From Circinella minor (taxonomy: Eukaryota; Mucoromycota; Mucoromycetes; Mucorales; Lichtheimiaceae): DNA of 64,000 nt. This document shows positions 1 through 14,223 of the stretch, one piece after another. The notes under the pieces are model-generated. The model saw only the letters and a program-made list of their open reading frames with translations. It had not been told where the DNA came from and ran no database searches. The stretch is from positions 1 to 64,000 of the forward strand of contig JAEPRB010000208.1 of the NCBI GenBank assembly GCA_016758965.1. Reading direction: 5' to 3'. The position numbers and the translations under genes were made by a program. Each line of letters opens with the position of its first letter. Position 1 is the first letter of the stretch.

Positions 1-416
1 GTATCAAGTCAAAAATTTATAATTTTATTAAAAAACAATGTATATATTAACTTGCTCTTTTATTATACTTTTCTTTCTTTAGGATAAGTGTTGAGATAAT
101 ATACTAAAAAAGATGTTGATAAATGTATTTTTTGTTTGCAGGATTTGGAGTTTTAAAGAGAAAAGAAAAAAAAAAGAGAGGAATTTGGATTGAGTATATA
201 GAGAATTTGGAAAATATAATAAAAAAAAAAGATAAGAAAGAAAAAAAAAAGAAAGATGTTTGAAAAGGTAAGAACGAAAAAAAGGGGAAGGAAATTAGGT
301 TTGTGGCACACACAAAAAGAAGAAAAGAAAAGAGATAAGTTTGTTACAGTGTGGGTTTATCAAATAAAAACTATTTCCTTTTTTTTTTTTTTAGTTATTT
401 TTTTTTTCATCCCATC
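1..416. other. AT-rich flank, 3' side of the Rho1 gene
   Basis: A- and T-homopolymer-rich DNA lies left of the Rho1 stop codon, with poly-purine stretches around 160-260. The open frames here are low-complexity (Phe/Ser or Lys rich) and have no coding character. It presumably holds the Rho1 3' UTR. Nothing else is recognised. Confidence 0.6.
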
Positions 417-1713
<1,297 letters not shown>

Positions 1714-2041
1714 TCTGCTTTTATAGAAAGATGAAGTTAAAAAATAAAAAAGAGTTAAATTTCGGAAAGAGAAAGAAAAAAAAAAGTAGGAGTAAAAAAA
1801 GAAGTAATAATAAAATGAATGAAAAAAAAAAAAAAAAAGTTTACCTGATCTGTTAGTTAAACAAACTAAGCTGCGCAAATGATATTATAAAAAAAGGGTA
1901 AAAAAATGAGTAAGAAAAAAAAGAAAACTGGTTGCGTAAAAATAAAAAAAAAATAGGTCAGCAACCGAACACTATACACACACACACACACACACACACA
2001 GTTCTCCCGTCTCCTTGCTTTACTTCCAAGACCTTCCCTCT

Positions 2042-2072
<31 letters not shown>

Positions 2073-2978
2073 ACTCATACAAACACACTCCTAGTTCATT
2101 GCCAAAAAAAAACACACCCAAACACTCTTTTAGAATTAACTAGTAAAGAAACAGTTTTACTCTAATTTACACTTTCACTTTTGCCACATTTCTCAAACAC
2201 AATAACCCTTTTTCAACTAGTAATTTTCGCGTCTCTAAAACTCCAACAGACATTCCATCTTTTCTTTTCTCAATCTTTTCCTCTTTTTTTTTACAATTTT
2301 GCCATATACATAAACATTTTATAAATCAAAAATAAAATAAAAAACAGTTACCTTTTTAGTAATGTGTGTGTGTTGTGTGTGTGTCGAAATATATAAAAAA
2401 AAAAAAAAAAAAGGGAGAACCTTTAAAGCAAGGGGAAGTCTAAAAAAAGTTACGCTTTGGGTGAGTCGGTGTTTCGTAATCTCAACAAAAGTGGCCGTCT
2501 CGAAAAAAAAAATGCTATCACCTATTAACCCTCCTTCCTTCCAAGTGTCATATAAAAAAATAGTGGAATATACGTACGTATTCGACAAATAAATATCAAG
2601 TAATTATAATAAATTACGTATTATTTTTGTTTTGATTTCCACAGCTACAACTTTATGCAATAAGTATTTTTTTTTAGGAGAGGAGAATGAAACAATAATA
2701 ATATAAACTTGTCCTCTAAAAAAATGCATTAAAATCAAATCGATTTGTCTTGTTCTTATTCATGCTATGTATTATGTATATGTTATTTTACAATAGAATA
2801 CATTAAATTAACAACTCTCTTCTTATCAATATCATTATTGTCATGACAGCAACGAACAACGAACAAACCCCCCCCCCATTTTTTGATATAAAGTAATTTA
2901 TACACACATCTATTTAGTAATTATAATTAATAATAATATTAAGAAAAGGAAGGAAGGAAGAGAGAGAGAGTTATTATA
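1714..2978. other. Intergenic: Rho1 5' region and Pex3 3' region with microsatellites
   Basis: This 1.26 kb holds the upstream region of Rho1 (right of 1713) and the 3' flank of Pex3. It contains a (CA)n run at about 1976-2000, a C-tract plus (CT)n run at about 2042-2072, another GT-rich patch near 2361-2383 and several poly-A/T runs. The pyrimidine-rich coding-strand leader is common upstream of fungal housekeeping genes. No other gene is recognised. Confidence 0.6.
1976..2072. repeat. (CA)n and (CT)n microsatellites upstream of Rho1
   Basis: Two adjacent dinucleotide tracts lie about 260-360 bp upstream of the Rho1 start: CA repeats at about 1976-2000 and a C-run followed by CT repeats at 2051-2072. 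On the coding strand they read as GT and GA tracts. Confidence 0.9.
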
Positions 2979-4966
2979 TTAATTTTGAGAGACTTCTTCA
3001 CCATATTGAGTATAAATCATGGCAGAAAAAGCTTGAAGTTCTTTAATATATGCAAATGCCTAAAAAAAAAAAGATATATTTTCAATTAAAAAGTCTTCTT
3101 CTTTTAAATCTAATGAATATATATAATACTTACATTCAAATATTCGTTACCAGCAATAACTAAATGAGCTTGTCTACTAATAGCTGGAAGTAGATTGGCT
3201 AATGTCACTTTTTTAACTTTATCTACTGGTTCATCATCATTTACTTCTTGAATCTTTGCCATTGAGAAATCCATTGTAGCAGTTGCTGGTAATAAAGCTT
3301 TACCAAATGCTTGATGATCAAAGATAGCAAATACTTCATCTAAACAGGATTGAAGAACGGCAAAGAAATCGGGACTATATAATAATAATAAAAAATTTAG
3401 TTTTACATTACTCTTGATTATTATTATTATTATTATTATTACCTATCAATATAATCTTTTGTTTCATCAAGTAATCGTTTAAGAGTAATATTATTATTTT
3501 CATTATCATTATTCTTTAGATAATCTGCATCAAAACCAGTTTGAAGCAAGAACTCTTGAACTTCTGCATCAGTTTCAGGAAGCATCCATGTTCGGAAACT
3601 AAGTTACATTATTGTTTGTTAGAAAAAAATAATAATTTCATGCATATATACAATAACTTCCCAACCCAAGAACCATTTTTACCTAATTGGAGTAGTTCCA
3701 TCCTTTTCATATTCAATTCTTTGTCTTAATTTAGTTACAATTTCTTCAGCATCTTCATATTTGAAAATTCGTTTAAGAGAAACACTAGATTATTTTTTTT
3801 TTTCATTTCAATGAGTATATTGTTATAAGTTTAATCCTCAGACCTCCCCCCCCCAAAAAAAAAAGTAGTTTACCTTCCAACAACTTCATCTACTGCTTCT
3901 TTTACACGTTCAGCACATTTTCTCCATCCACGATGAAGTAACCACCAACTTGCACTAAGGAACATACGTTCAGTTTGTGGATCTAAAAATCCACCTTCTG
4001 GTTCTTCATCAGCATGTTGTAAACGAATGGTAGGTTCACTACGATTCAATACAGAAACAGACCATACATAAGTAAATCGACCCAATAAGTTCAATTGAAT
4101 ATGTGTCAATAATGTCAAAAGTGTAACAGAATAAATAGAAGTATAAGTTCTTGTGAAACCTAAATTAAAATATGTCAATAATAAAATTCTTTCTTCCTCC
4201 AATTTTTAAAAAATAGAGAATACATACTTGAAGCCTTAATTTCTTCCCATAATAAATATTTTGCTTTTTTATCCAAGATACCTTCCAATATCTTGGATTG
4301 GGTATCATCACTATCAGCTAATGTTGCAGTAGATGCACCAAGACTACCAACACTATTTTCTAATTCAGGCTTTTCTTCAGTCAATGGACTATTCGTTTGT
4401 ACTTTTGTGTTATTATCCTCATCATTTTGTACTTTTTCATCATTCTCTTCTTTTTCATTTCTTTGTTCTCCTTCTTCTCCTTCTTCTTCAGCAGCTTTCG
4501 CCTTAGCTTCAGCTTCTTCTTTTTCCTTTTGTTGTTGTTCTAATTGTCTTTTTAATTGTTCTTCTTTCTTTTCAAGTTTACGAGATTCCTGTAATTTGGC
4601 CCAAGCTGCTTCAATATTCATCTCAACCAAAATTTGATCACTCAATGTAGGTAAAAGTGATAAAACAGTGAATACACAATCATTTTGGTTTTGTTGAAAT
4701 CGTCGTTTAAGACTATATATGGAAAACGATTTGAGTATTATTCTTTCCAAATGGTGTAAAGTTTATTTTGCATAATAATAATAAAAAAAAACTTGATATT
4801 ACTTTTCTTTTGCTACTCTTTCGGTCATTGCTTTTTCTTGAAGATCGCGAAGTTTACCAGTTGCATAACGACCTAATAAATAACTACCACCACCAATAGC
4901 AGCTGTAATGAAAAGACCTTTACGATGTCGTTTTGTGTAATCTTTTACTGATTGAAAAAAAGGCAT
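2979..4966 (-). CDS. PEX3: Peroxin-3 (Pex3), peroxisomal membrane biogenesis factor
   Basis: Pex3 is the peroxisomal and ER membrane anchor that docks Pex19 carrying newly made peroxisomal membrane proteins. Exons: 4966-4803, 4712-4228, 4159-3874, 3784-3683, 3598-3443, 3374-3134 and 3059-2979, giving 504 residues. The N-terminus has the family pattern: short basic start (KRHRKG), one hydrophobic segment (about residues 17-33, rich in Gly/Ile/Leu), then CVFTVLSLLPTLSDQI, which matches the Pex3 'LSxLPTL' region. Later FTRTYTSIYSVTLLTLLTHI and QLNLLGRFTYV match the core helices. It differs from ordinary Pex3 by a Glu/Lys/Gln-rich, probably coiled-coil segment at about residues 96-180 that looks like an insertion. 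Assignment rests on motif recognition, not alignment. Confidence 0.92.
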
Positions 4967-6946
4967 TTTTTTCTTCGGTTTTTTTTTTTTTTTAAAAAAA
5001 AAAAAAAGTACTTGTAATAATTATAATATGAAAAGAAAAAAGAGAGAAATAGAATCCTATATATTCTCCCCACAGTTTCGGGGGCGACTGAGCCTATAAT
5101 TTCATCTTTATTTTTCATATGACATAATGTAAATTCATTATCAAATTGGAAATAGGGTCACGATCTGGAACTCGCCTTATATATTTTCTTTTAGCTGTCA
5201 TTCTTTTTTTACCTAATCCTTCCTATATATCATCATTCACTTGAAAGAATATTCTTTGGTAAACTATATACATAATGTAACAATTGAATATAATGCATAA
5301 ATTTCCACCATATTTGGCAATGAAAAAAAAAAAGAATACGTGCGCCTTATTTTAAAAAAAAATGAGGAGTGTCTCTCGGATATATCAAACATTGTTGATT
5401 TGTAAAGTTTAATCTCTAATTAATAGCATGATGAACTCCGTTCGTTACCAAAAAAAAAAAAAAATGAGATGATGAACGCTGTTGTCAATGACAACCTTGT
5501 TGCTATGTTTAATAAATTAAACTATAAATTATTAAAAATTTGGTCAATTAAAATTAAAAAAAAAAAAAAAAGCATAACCTATCATAGATAAAAAATGATA
5601 TTTTTATAAATACTTACTATTCATAATTTTGTTTTATCCTTGGTACGTAACAAAATCAAAAAAATAAAATTTAACAAATTGTCTAGCTCTCTCTTCTTTG
5701 AATTTATAGTATCAAATGAGACCGTGACAGAACAATGTTTGGTGTTTTAATGAAGGATTCCATGTATTTTTTTGTAATTATAAAATTTAAACCATGAAGG
5801 ATAGAAAGGAAAAAAAAAAGAGTATAGCTATTAAGTTGAAAAGATTAGTTACGCCTAAAAATTATAATCATGTAAGATATAAATCTGACGCAGCAGTCCC
5901 AGATAAATATGCATAGAATACTTAACATTTATGTATAGGTAGTGTGAGACCAGTCTCTTTTTAATTATTATGGCGTGGTATTTCAAAACGGTACAAACAA
6001 AAAAAAAAGGCGAATTTTAAACCATACGTACATACGTATTACATTACGTACGTATCATTAGAGCTGTTGTTTTTTGTGTGATATCCTTTGTCCCAGAATA
6101 CACAATTAGTACTAGTAAAGCTTTAAATTTATTTTTCTTTAATTTGTAAAATATAAAACAGTCGTTATATCTATTTTCTTTTTTAAATTTCTTATTATAA
6201 CCATCATGTACTTCATTTCCTTTTTTTTTAAAAAAAAAAAAAAAAAAGAAACCAACTGCATGAATAATGCATTTTTTAAAGCATTCTACATAGTACTAAT
6301 AGTTCAGGCTTTTAATATTTATAAAATTCGTTCATATGCATAATATATATGTATGTAAGAGAATTATAAGCCAATGACATTTATTTACGTTATCTCGAAT
6401 GAAAAAAATATATACATAATGCACCCTTTACTTCTTGTATATGATAATAACATATGTAATACGTTAATTATTAACTTACTCTCGCTTTGTTTCTTTTTTT
6501 CTTACATTATCTCTTTTATTACTATTATTATTATTATGATTCCTCAAGTCACGGGGGTGGGATTTAGAGATGATGCTTTTCTTTATTTGTGTGTAATACT
6601 GATATAGATATTATCATTTCTGTATAATGATAATACTAGATTTTTATTTTGTTATGACGATCATTTTTACATCAGGAAATTTACCTTTATAAATAAAACT
6701 AAAATACGTGACGTTTAACGTAACGTAAAAAAAATAATGTAAATAATACGTAACGAAGATAAAGGAGGGGGGAGGGGAAAGCTAACATAGCAAATTATTT
6801 AAGGAAATTGACTCTCTAACTTTGAAAAAAGAATCTACGTACTATACAAACGATTTTTTTTAAAAAAAAAAAGATGTCATATAACATATATATGTTAATA
6901 GTTGTATGTTATTTTTAAAAAGTCTACTAAGTCAACTTCACATTGA

Positions 6947-6996
<50 letters not shown>

Positions 6997-7359
6997 ACGT
7001 ATGTATATGTGCATGATACATATTTTTGATTGATAATTGATCTATAAGTAAATATAACTGGGTTTGAGAGAGGTCGTACATCGAATTTTTCTTTCCCTGA
7101 TTCTATCCTTTTCCCCGAGGAAGATCATATCTATATATATACTAATATGTTCTAAAAGTAGTAGCTGTTATATGCTTTATTATATGTATGAAAAAAAAAG
7201 CCTTTCTTTGAATATTATATTACTTGGGCTATACATAACAGCAATAACAACAGAAAGAAAAAATAATTCATTTAAAAAGATATAAAAAAAATAAAATAAA
7301 AGAATAACCTAACCAACTACAGCGTCACTTTTCTTCTTTATATATATATATATATGTGA
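4967..7359. other. Gene-free intergenic region between Pex3 and the multicopper oxidase
   Basis: About 2.4 kb is shared by the 5' regions of Pex3 (leftward) and the oxidase (rightward). It is strongly AT-rich with many A/T homopolymers. It also contains a dense TACGTA group at 6025-6054, the string ACGTGACGTTTAACGTAACGT near 6708-6728, a pyrimidine-rich patch at 5060-5090 and a (TA)n(GT)n microsatellite at 6948-6995. No convincing open frame, tRNA or rRNA was found. Confidence 0.6.
6948..6995. repeat. (TA)n-(GT)n compound microsatellite
   Basis: A TA run passes directly into about 16 GT units, roughly 365 bp upstream of the multicopper oxidase start codon. Confidence 0.9.
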
Positions 7360-9261
7360 ATGATGTGGATCTTCCATTATTTTTTATTACTTTATATATT
7401 AACAGCTACTAGTGTTTTTGCAAGAATTCGCGAAATTGAACTTAATCTTTCCATTGGTAATTTAAACCCTGATTGTTTTACTCAAGGCTATGATGTTTTG
7501 ATGGTCAATGGACAACATCCTGGACCTCCTATTCGTGTTACCAAAGATGATGAAGTCCATATTACAGTGCGTAATCATGCTATCGATGAATCTCATGCTT
7601 CGAGTGTTCATTATCATGGTATTTTACAAATTGGTACCCCAGAAGCGGATGGTATGCCGAACGTCACTCAATCCCCCATTCCACCCGGTGGTGTATTTCA
7701 TTCAAATTTCCGTGTCACTGGTCAAGTTGGAACTTTCTTTTATCATGCTCATTCATTACTTCAAGATCAATCTGTACATGGTCCTTTTATTATATACGAA
7801 TCCGATCATGATTGGCCTGCTACGGAAGATAATAATGACATTGCTGTTGATAACAAAAAACTTCATGAAGGTCCATACGAATATGATGATGAACGGGTTA
7901 TCTTCATTTCAGAATGGTCGCATCAAGAGGAACAAGCAGAACTTGATTATGTTATGGGATCCAATTTTACTGGTGTAAAAGACCCTGACAGTCATTTAAT
8001 AAATGGTCGTACAATTTATGATCCGGTATCATCATTGGCACAACGACAATCGGATGATATAAACTGTGAAGGTTATTCTGCAATTGATGTCGAACCTGGT
8101 AAGGTGTATCGATTACGTGTCATTGGCGCATCCACATTCAGTGCCCTAGGATTTTCAATTGCCCGACACAAATTTACTATTATTGAAGTAGATGGAGAAT
8201 TGATTCAACCTTACGAGACTGATTTTTTACAAGTCGGACCTGGACAACGATTTTCTATACTCTTAAAAGCTGATCAAGAACCCAATGAAAGTTATTATAT
8301 CAATACACAAGCTTATTTTAGTTTGGAAAACCAAAGTAATGCTTTGGCAATCGTACGATACAATACCAAGAATAGCAAGAAACACAGTATATTTCAATCC
8401 TATGCATGGCAAGCCAGTATCCCAGACATGCCACATTTGCCTTCACCTGATACTCTACAAAAGCAAGAATGGCTATTTCCACAGTTTCAACCCATCACAC
8501 CTGTAAATCATGATTTCAAATCTTCTCCTGATCGCACAGTCGTATTAATGCCTCTGGAAGAAATAATGCCAGATGGCACAAAACGATGGGTTATTAATAA
8601 GCGTCCAATGGCGCATTGGAGTCCTCCACTTTTGGAACAACTTAAAACCATGCACACTAATCAGCATATGAAATTCAATGAAACAGCGATTCAATTAAAC
8701 AAGGAAGGACATCATGACGGCTATGACGAGGATCATCAAACTTTTCCATTAAAGATTGGAGAAGTGGTAGACTTTGTTATTCATGCAACCGTATTGCAAG
8801 ATACACATATATGTGCTTCTCATCCATGGCATACACATGGTATGGTACATTATCCTATTGCAAATGGCCCAGGTCAATATAATCATGAACAAGATAAGGA
8901 TCTTAGAACATATCCCACACCAATTTTAAGAGATACTTCAATAGTTTATGGTGTACAACCTGAAGAAGGTACTGCTGCTCACGTTGGAACTCCCTGTGGT
9001 TGGTCAAAAATTCGATTGTTTGTGGTAAGCAAATATATATACATTTTGGTTTATATCTTTAAAGAAAGACAAGGTCTATCAATGCAAATGATTATATTAA
9101 ATAATAAATAAATGGTGACTGACCTTCCATTGGTATCTATCTAAATACTTTTATAGATGAATCCAGGTGTATGGGGATTTCATTGTCATATAACTGCTCA
9201 TATGTTACAAGGGATGATGACTGTTCTTGAAGTTAGTCCAGAACAAATACCTAATCTCTAA
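7360..9261 (+). CDS. Secreted multicopper oxidase (laccase/ascorbate-oxidase-like)
   Basis: This multicopper oxidase couples one-electron oxidation of four substrate equivalents (phenols, ascorbate-like compounds or metal ions) to reduction of O2 to water. Two exons, 7360-9024 and 9157-9261, encode 589 residues. A hydrophobic N-terminus (FHYFLLLYILTATSVFA) is a signal peptide. All four copper-binding motifs are present: H84-Y-H86-G, H129-A-H131, HPWHTHG (H488, H491, H493) and HCHITAHM with H564, C565, H566, H570. Met575, ten residues after the Cys, is the predicted axial ligand of the type 1 copper, as in ascorbate oxidase. Only the last motif is in exon 2, so the intron must be removed for an active enzyme. 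ATG codons at 7360 and 7363 are adjacent and either could start. Substrate cannot be read from sequence. It is convergent with the kelch gene. Confidence 0.93.
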
Positions 9262-10042
9262 TAATAATAATTATATATTTAAATTACGTAGTAACAACAT
9301 TAATGTATACTAACTTAATAGTTGTAGTATAATATCTACAGAGTCATTTATCACCCTCCCCCTTGTACCCTTTAATTATCATTTTTCCTTAATTACCGTT
9401 TTTTTAAACAATAATATATATATATATATATATATTTATAAAATATTTTATTATATTAAAACAAAATGCAGTTGCGTTTATTTTATTATTGATATTATGT
9501 ATGTAATCAAAAAATAGCCCATTATTGTGGGCCGGAGTGTTGTTTTCTAATTCGTTTATATATTCTATTTATTTATCTATGGTTATGTGCCCGTAGTATG
9601 TAGCAATCTTTGGTGTCACTATGTAGTAACGAAATTCTGCTTTTTTCGTGAGATATTGTTTCTATCATATAGTGAGAGACATTCTAGATTTCCTATGAAA
9701 CCAAGGTAAATTTTTCATTCTTCTAAATGATAAACTAAAAAGCTACGATAAATACATAATGATTCAGTACTACGATGTAACATTATTCAATTTTTACAAT
9801 TGAATACACGTATGATGTAAAAGAAAAAAAAATAACTACGATTATGTTTATTACAGTGTACATAAAAAGGATTTCTACATATAAAAAAGCTAATATTTAT
9901 CATTAGAAATGAATCTAGTATGAGAAAGAAGAAAGTGTTACAAAAATAAAAAGAATGAGAAAAAAAAATGAATAAAGAAATATATGTTTATGCGATTATT
10001 ATTTTACTGATGAATCTTGAGAATATTTGTTTCATGCTGTGA
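9262..10042. other. Convergent 3' intergenic region
   Basis: This 0.78 kb separates the stops of the oxidase (+) and the kelch protein (-). It is AT-rich, includes a (TA)n run at about 9416-9434, and contains no recognisable gene. It must hold both 3' UTRs and their poly(A) sites. Confidence 0.55.
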
Positions 10043-13000
10043 TTATTGTGGTTTTCTACTACAACAACTAGTACTATCATTGCTAGTAGTCGGTTGTACA
10101 TTTGCTTTTAGTGCAAATGCTAATGATCGGAATACTTCATCATTAATATAATAAGCTTGAAAAAGTAATTCAAATACATGTAATCTTTCTTCCAATCTTG
10201 CCATGCGACTTGTTTCATCATCATCTTCTTCTTCAATACTTGCTCTAACTGTTGTGTTTTCTTCTTCAGTTTCACAAAATGTTTCATTATCTACTTGATA
10301 AATCGGTATTGATGGATTTTTTATTGATCCTTCTGGTTTACTTTCTAAAGAATGTTGTTGATCCCAAGTCGCTGGTTCTGTACTTAATTTTTTCTGTAAC
10401 TTTTGATGATTTGATAAATCTGTTGGTTGTATAATATGACCAGCAACTGAAAATCGACGTTGTACAGGGTGTACAATAGGTACATTAGCTACTTCAGGAA
10501 ATTTACTTTTCAATCCATTCAGTAACGATTGTCGTAATTGACCTACAGACCATCGGTGAACAATACCCCAAGGAGAATGAGGACGATAACCAAATAAAGA
10601 TGCTTGTAATCCAATAATTAATCCGGAAATACCACCAATAACTCCCATGCCATTTACAAACGTAAATGCACGTTGTTCTTGTAAGACGGTCACTTTAAAT
10701 TTCTTTGGAAAAACATGTAGAGCACCCAAAGGTGGAGGGTCAGTAATAAATTGTGCAACAGCGGATTCAGTCATGGCACTACTAGTAATTTGGTAACGTG
10801 TATTTCGTATGGTACCCACACCCGCATAATTCCATATATTTCCCGTTTGGATTTCTTGACGTTCAATCAGTTCATAACTACTTGTAGTGACTTTGTCTGG
10901 TTTTACATCGTATGCATTTTCTGTCCTCAAATTTTCTTGTTCCGTAGATTGAAACTGGGCATTCTCTTCAGGACTGTACCATTCAAAATTTGTTGTTTCT
11001 GATAATGATGATGTATCCTTGTTATCAGTAGTTGTAATATTATATACAGGGATATTGGGATTGTGGTATTTGTTATAAAATACAATATGGATTTGTGAAT
11101 TGTTTTTTAGGGTGTCATGATCCAAAGTAGTACCAGGTTGATTACCATAATAATGGAATTTTAGATAGGAGCCTATACCTCGACGATCAGAGGTACGACT
11201 AAGCTGGAAGCTATCTGGTGCTCGAAATAAAAAACATGTAAGAGGATCACCATAATAGTCTAAGCCTGTTTGAATTTTCTCGGTTATATTGATCATATAA
11301 TGGGTACAAGAAGTACCATAATCTGTAGAGCAATGAACTATAGGACTTTCTCCAGGTGTCCACCCATCAAAACAAAAGCGAATATCTACGTACAACACGT
11401 TTGTTATCAATTAAACAAAATATAATAATTCTTTTTAAACATTACACAGAATAACAATTTTATGATACATTTTTCTTTTCTTTTCTTTTTTCAATTTGAA
11501 CTTAAACATATATAGATAGTTACCTGGTACATTGATAGTATAATTCTCGTTTTCCATATAATATTTTTCCTCAATAATAGGACTATTTCGAATTTGAAGT
11601 ACTATGATTACAATTACTATAATAAATATGCTAAAAAAGAAGAATCGACAAAATGTTCGAGTAACTTCTGTCCAAAAAGGTTCACCAGCACTATAAAAAA
11701 AATAGCAGTGAGTAATTTTTAAAATAATAAGCGCATACGTACAAAAAAAAAAAAACTACGGGTAAAGATTCGTACCGTGGATTCCATAGTATTGTTTTTG
11801 TTCTCTTTAGAGCATTTTTAAAACGGCATGCATAGCGTCGTCTAGTTAATGTGTAACAAGCGAATAACAAAACTAAAATAATAATAACACCAAGAGCAAC
11901 GATTGCACCTATAATTGCAATACTTTTAAATTCATGTTGTTGTACCGATTGATCATTGATAGACTCGGGTATCCAATTTTCGGATTTTGCATCGAATATG
12001 TAAAGACCGTCGTAAATTGTTTGATGATTGAGCCCTAATAATAAGCAAATAATTTAGATATAGATACATATGGCATTATTATTATTATTATTATATATAT
12101 ACCAAAACCAAACACCATCTGTGAATCATTCACTTGTGCTGCTGCGGCAAATGATCGTGGAAAAGGTTGATTTTCTATTGAAGCGGAAGGTATTTTCCAT
12201 ATCCATTGTTTTGTATCCAATATTGCCGTCATTGCTTGCATATCACCCAATGAAGAAATATATGTTTGAAAAGGTTGAGCATTACCATCTTGACCTAAAT
12301 AGAGGACATATAAAAAAGTATATTGTAATTGTAGAGTGGAGTTGTGAATGAGTAAACAGAAAAAAAGGTTTCTGTATACTTTGAATTAATAAGAATTGTG
12401 TAGTTTTTGATATATATACCTCCACATATAATGATTTGATTTTCTTTTGCTAATAATATGTATAAATAATGATACAGTGATTAATATAATTCTGATAATT
12501 GTTGTGTATGACATCTTGGTTTTTTTTTTGTCATACAACGGTAGAAATAAACTTACTAGTAACAGAGCTATGATATGTCCGTGCGTCAGGGATATTAATC
12601 CCTCCTAATGATTGATTTCGCCACTGATTGGTAATAGTATTATAAACAACAGCTTGGTCCATTGAAAATAAGCTTTTAGTAATCAATGAATTAGTAGTAT
12701 AGTTACCAACGCATTGATAACCTCCCAAAAGAACCATTTGCCCATCACTATTAAATATGTAAGTTAATTGGTATTACTATAAACCTGAAATTGGTATAGG
12801 TATCATGCAAATCCCCCCCCCTCCTTCTCTCAAAAAGATAAAAAAAATAATAGTAATAATACTTTAACATGCTGGCAGTGTGTCCACATCGAGGAGGAAC
12901 ATAAGATGGTGAAAGTGACATTTTTTGCCAACTATCAGTTAAAAATTCATATATCCAAAAGTAATCATTCTCAAGTGGTCCAGTCATGTTCATACCACCA

Positions 13001-13617
13001 AATAAAAATGCTTTTTCACGAAAAGATACAGTTGAATGCCAATAACGTTCTAACGGGGATATATTTTGATCCAATGTTTTTTTTTGTAATGGTGTCCATT
13101 CTAATGTATCAAGGGAGAGTTTATAGTATCGAAGTGGTTCTGGTGGTAATGTATCGCTGATATTGGTAGGGTTATGTCCACCAAAAGTATAAAGACTATT
13201 ATTAAAATCCAATAATTGGCCATAAATAAAAGTAGGTGATGCATATGGATTGGTTGGTAATTGCTTTAATGTAGAAGTATCAATAGAAGTCGAAATTGAC
13301 CATAAGGCCTCCATATTCCATGGTGGTGTGGCGTAATATCCACCATAAAAATAGACAGTATCATTAATTGTCAATGCTGATGATCCATATATTGGTCTAT
13401 CTGTTGATCGAAGTTCTTGTCCAGCAAACATTGGTAATACCAAATTATAAACTAAGAGGGAAATAAATATATCTTATTTTTTTTTTCTTTTGCTTACTGC
13501 TACTTGTTATAATTAAATAATTAAAAAGAGAAAAGAGAGAGAGAGAGAAAAAAAGGGAGATCCTACAAAAGAACAAAAATAAGAGTTTTTTTTTTATATA
13601 TATTCACAACACAACAT
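10043..13617 (-). CDS. Kelch-repeat beta-propeller membrane protein with large C-terminal domain
   Basis: A large membrane protein with an N-terminal kelch/galactose-oxidase-like propeller. Solid exons are 13451-12863, 12747-12557, 12449-12420, 12294-12103, 12034-11776, 11690-11524 and 11385-10043 (923 residues). Kelch signatures include TVYFYGGY, SLYTFGGHNP, KAFLFGGM, MVLLGGYQC and IIICGGQDGN. After the propeller come a hydrophobic segment (IAIIGAIVALGVIIILVLLF), a basic loop, a second one (FFFFSIFIIVIVIIVL), a Cys-containing domain (RFCFDGWTPGESP) and a third short one (GMGVIGGISGLIIGL), then an acidic tail with a short predicted coiled coil. The start is uncertain. Exon 13562-13498 reads as a hydrophobic leader (LFFSLSLFSLFNYLII), and phase would be satisfied by a 5-nt first exon at 13617-13613, giving 946 residues. 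Function unknown; possibly a cell-surface or secretory-pathway receptor. Lineage-typical fungal kelch proteins look like this, but I cannot name an orthologue. Confidence 0.8.
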
Positions 13618-14223
13618 GACGTTGGATGATAGATTAAGTATAATATAATAAGGAGAATCAACAATATATTTTCTTCTATTTCTATTTAGGGTATTTCGAT
13701 CGGTTTGAAAAAAAAAAGAGTTTGATCTATTGTATGTAAAAAGGGTATTTTACCTATTCGATTGTCTATCCTTCCCCTTAAATACAATAAACTAAAAAAA
13801 AAATGTTTAATTTTGTTTTCAAAAAATTGGAAAACCAAGAGTTTATATATTATACTTTTAAATTCTCCCTAATTTTTTTTCCTCCTTCTCATAGATGCAC
13901 CCTGCGTCACAATAGTGATCCAGATAAATTTGTTTTATTTCCATAGAAACATATCTCATCAAAAATGCCATATATCATGTGATATGAAAATAAGAGGAGA
14001 AAAATCCGAGATGGAATGAAGATTGATAGAATTGAGGATGTTGAGAAAAAAAGAAATAGAAAATATAACTTGGAAAAGAAAAGGAGTGAAAGAATAATAA
14101 TAATAAAAAAAAAAATTGGTAAAAGGAAGAAGGAGGAGGGGGGAGAGAGAAAGATGTTAAACAAAGGTTAAAAAATGTAAAAAATTAAAAAAAGGGTTGC
14201 AAATATGAGTTTTTAACAAAACT
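13618..14223. other. Intergenic between kelch protein 5' end and Gis2-like 3' end
   Basis: This AT-rich region serves as the upstream region of the kelch gene (-) and the 3' flank of the zinc-knuckle gene (-). It contains a purine-rich block at about 14040-14160 on the + strand. No independent gene is supported. Confidence 0.5.

Noticed and set aside
104..313. Phe/Ser-rich minus-strand frame at the left edge
   Set aside because: Produced by a purine-rich homopolymer region; low complexity.
4293..4637. Ser/Phe-rich + strand frame
   Set aside because: Antisense of the Glu/Lys-rich Pex3 insert; no domain.
7508..7978. Alternative-frame 156-residue ORF within the multicopper oxidase
   Set aside because: It overlaps the copper-site coding frame, and the oxidase frame carries all conserved motifs.
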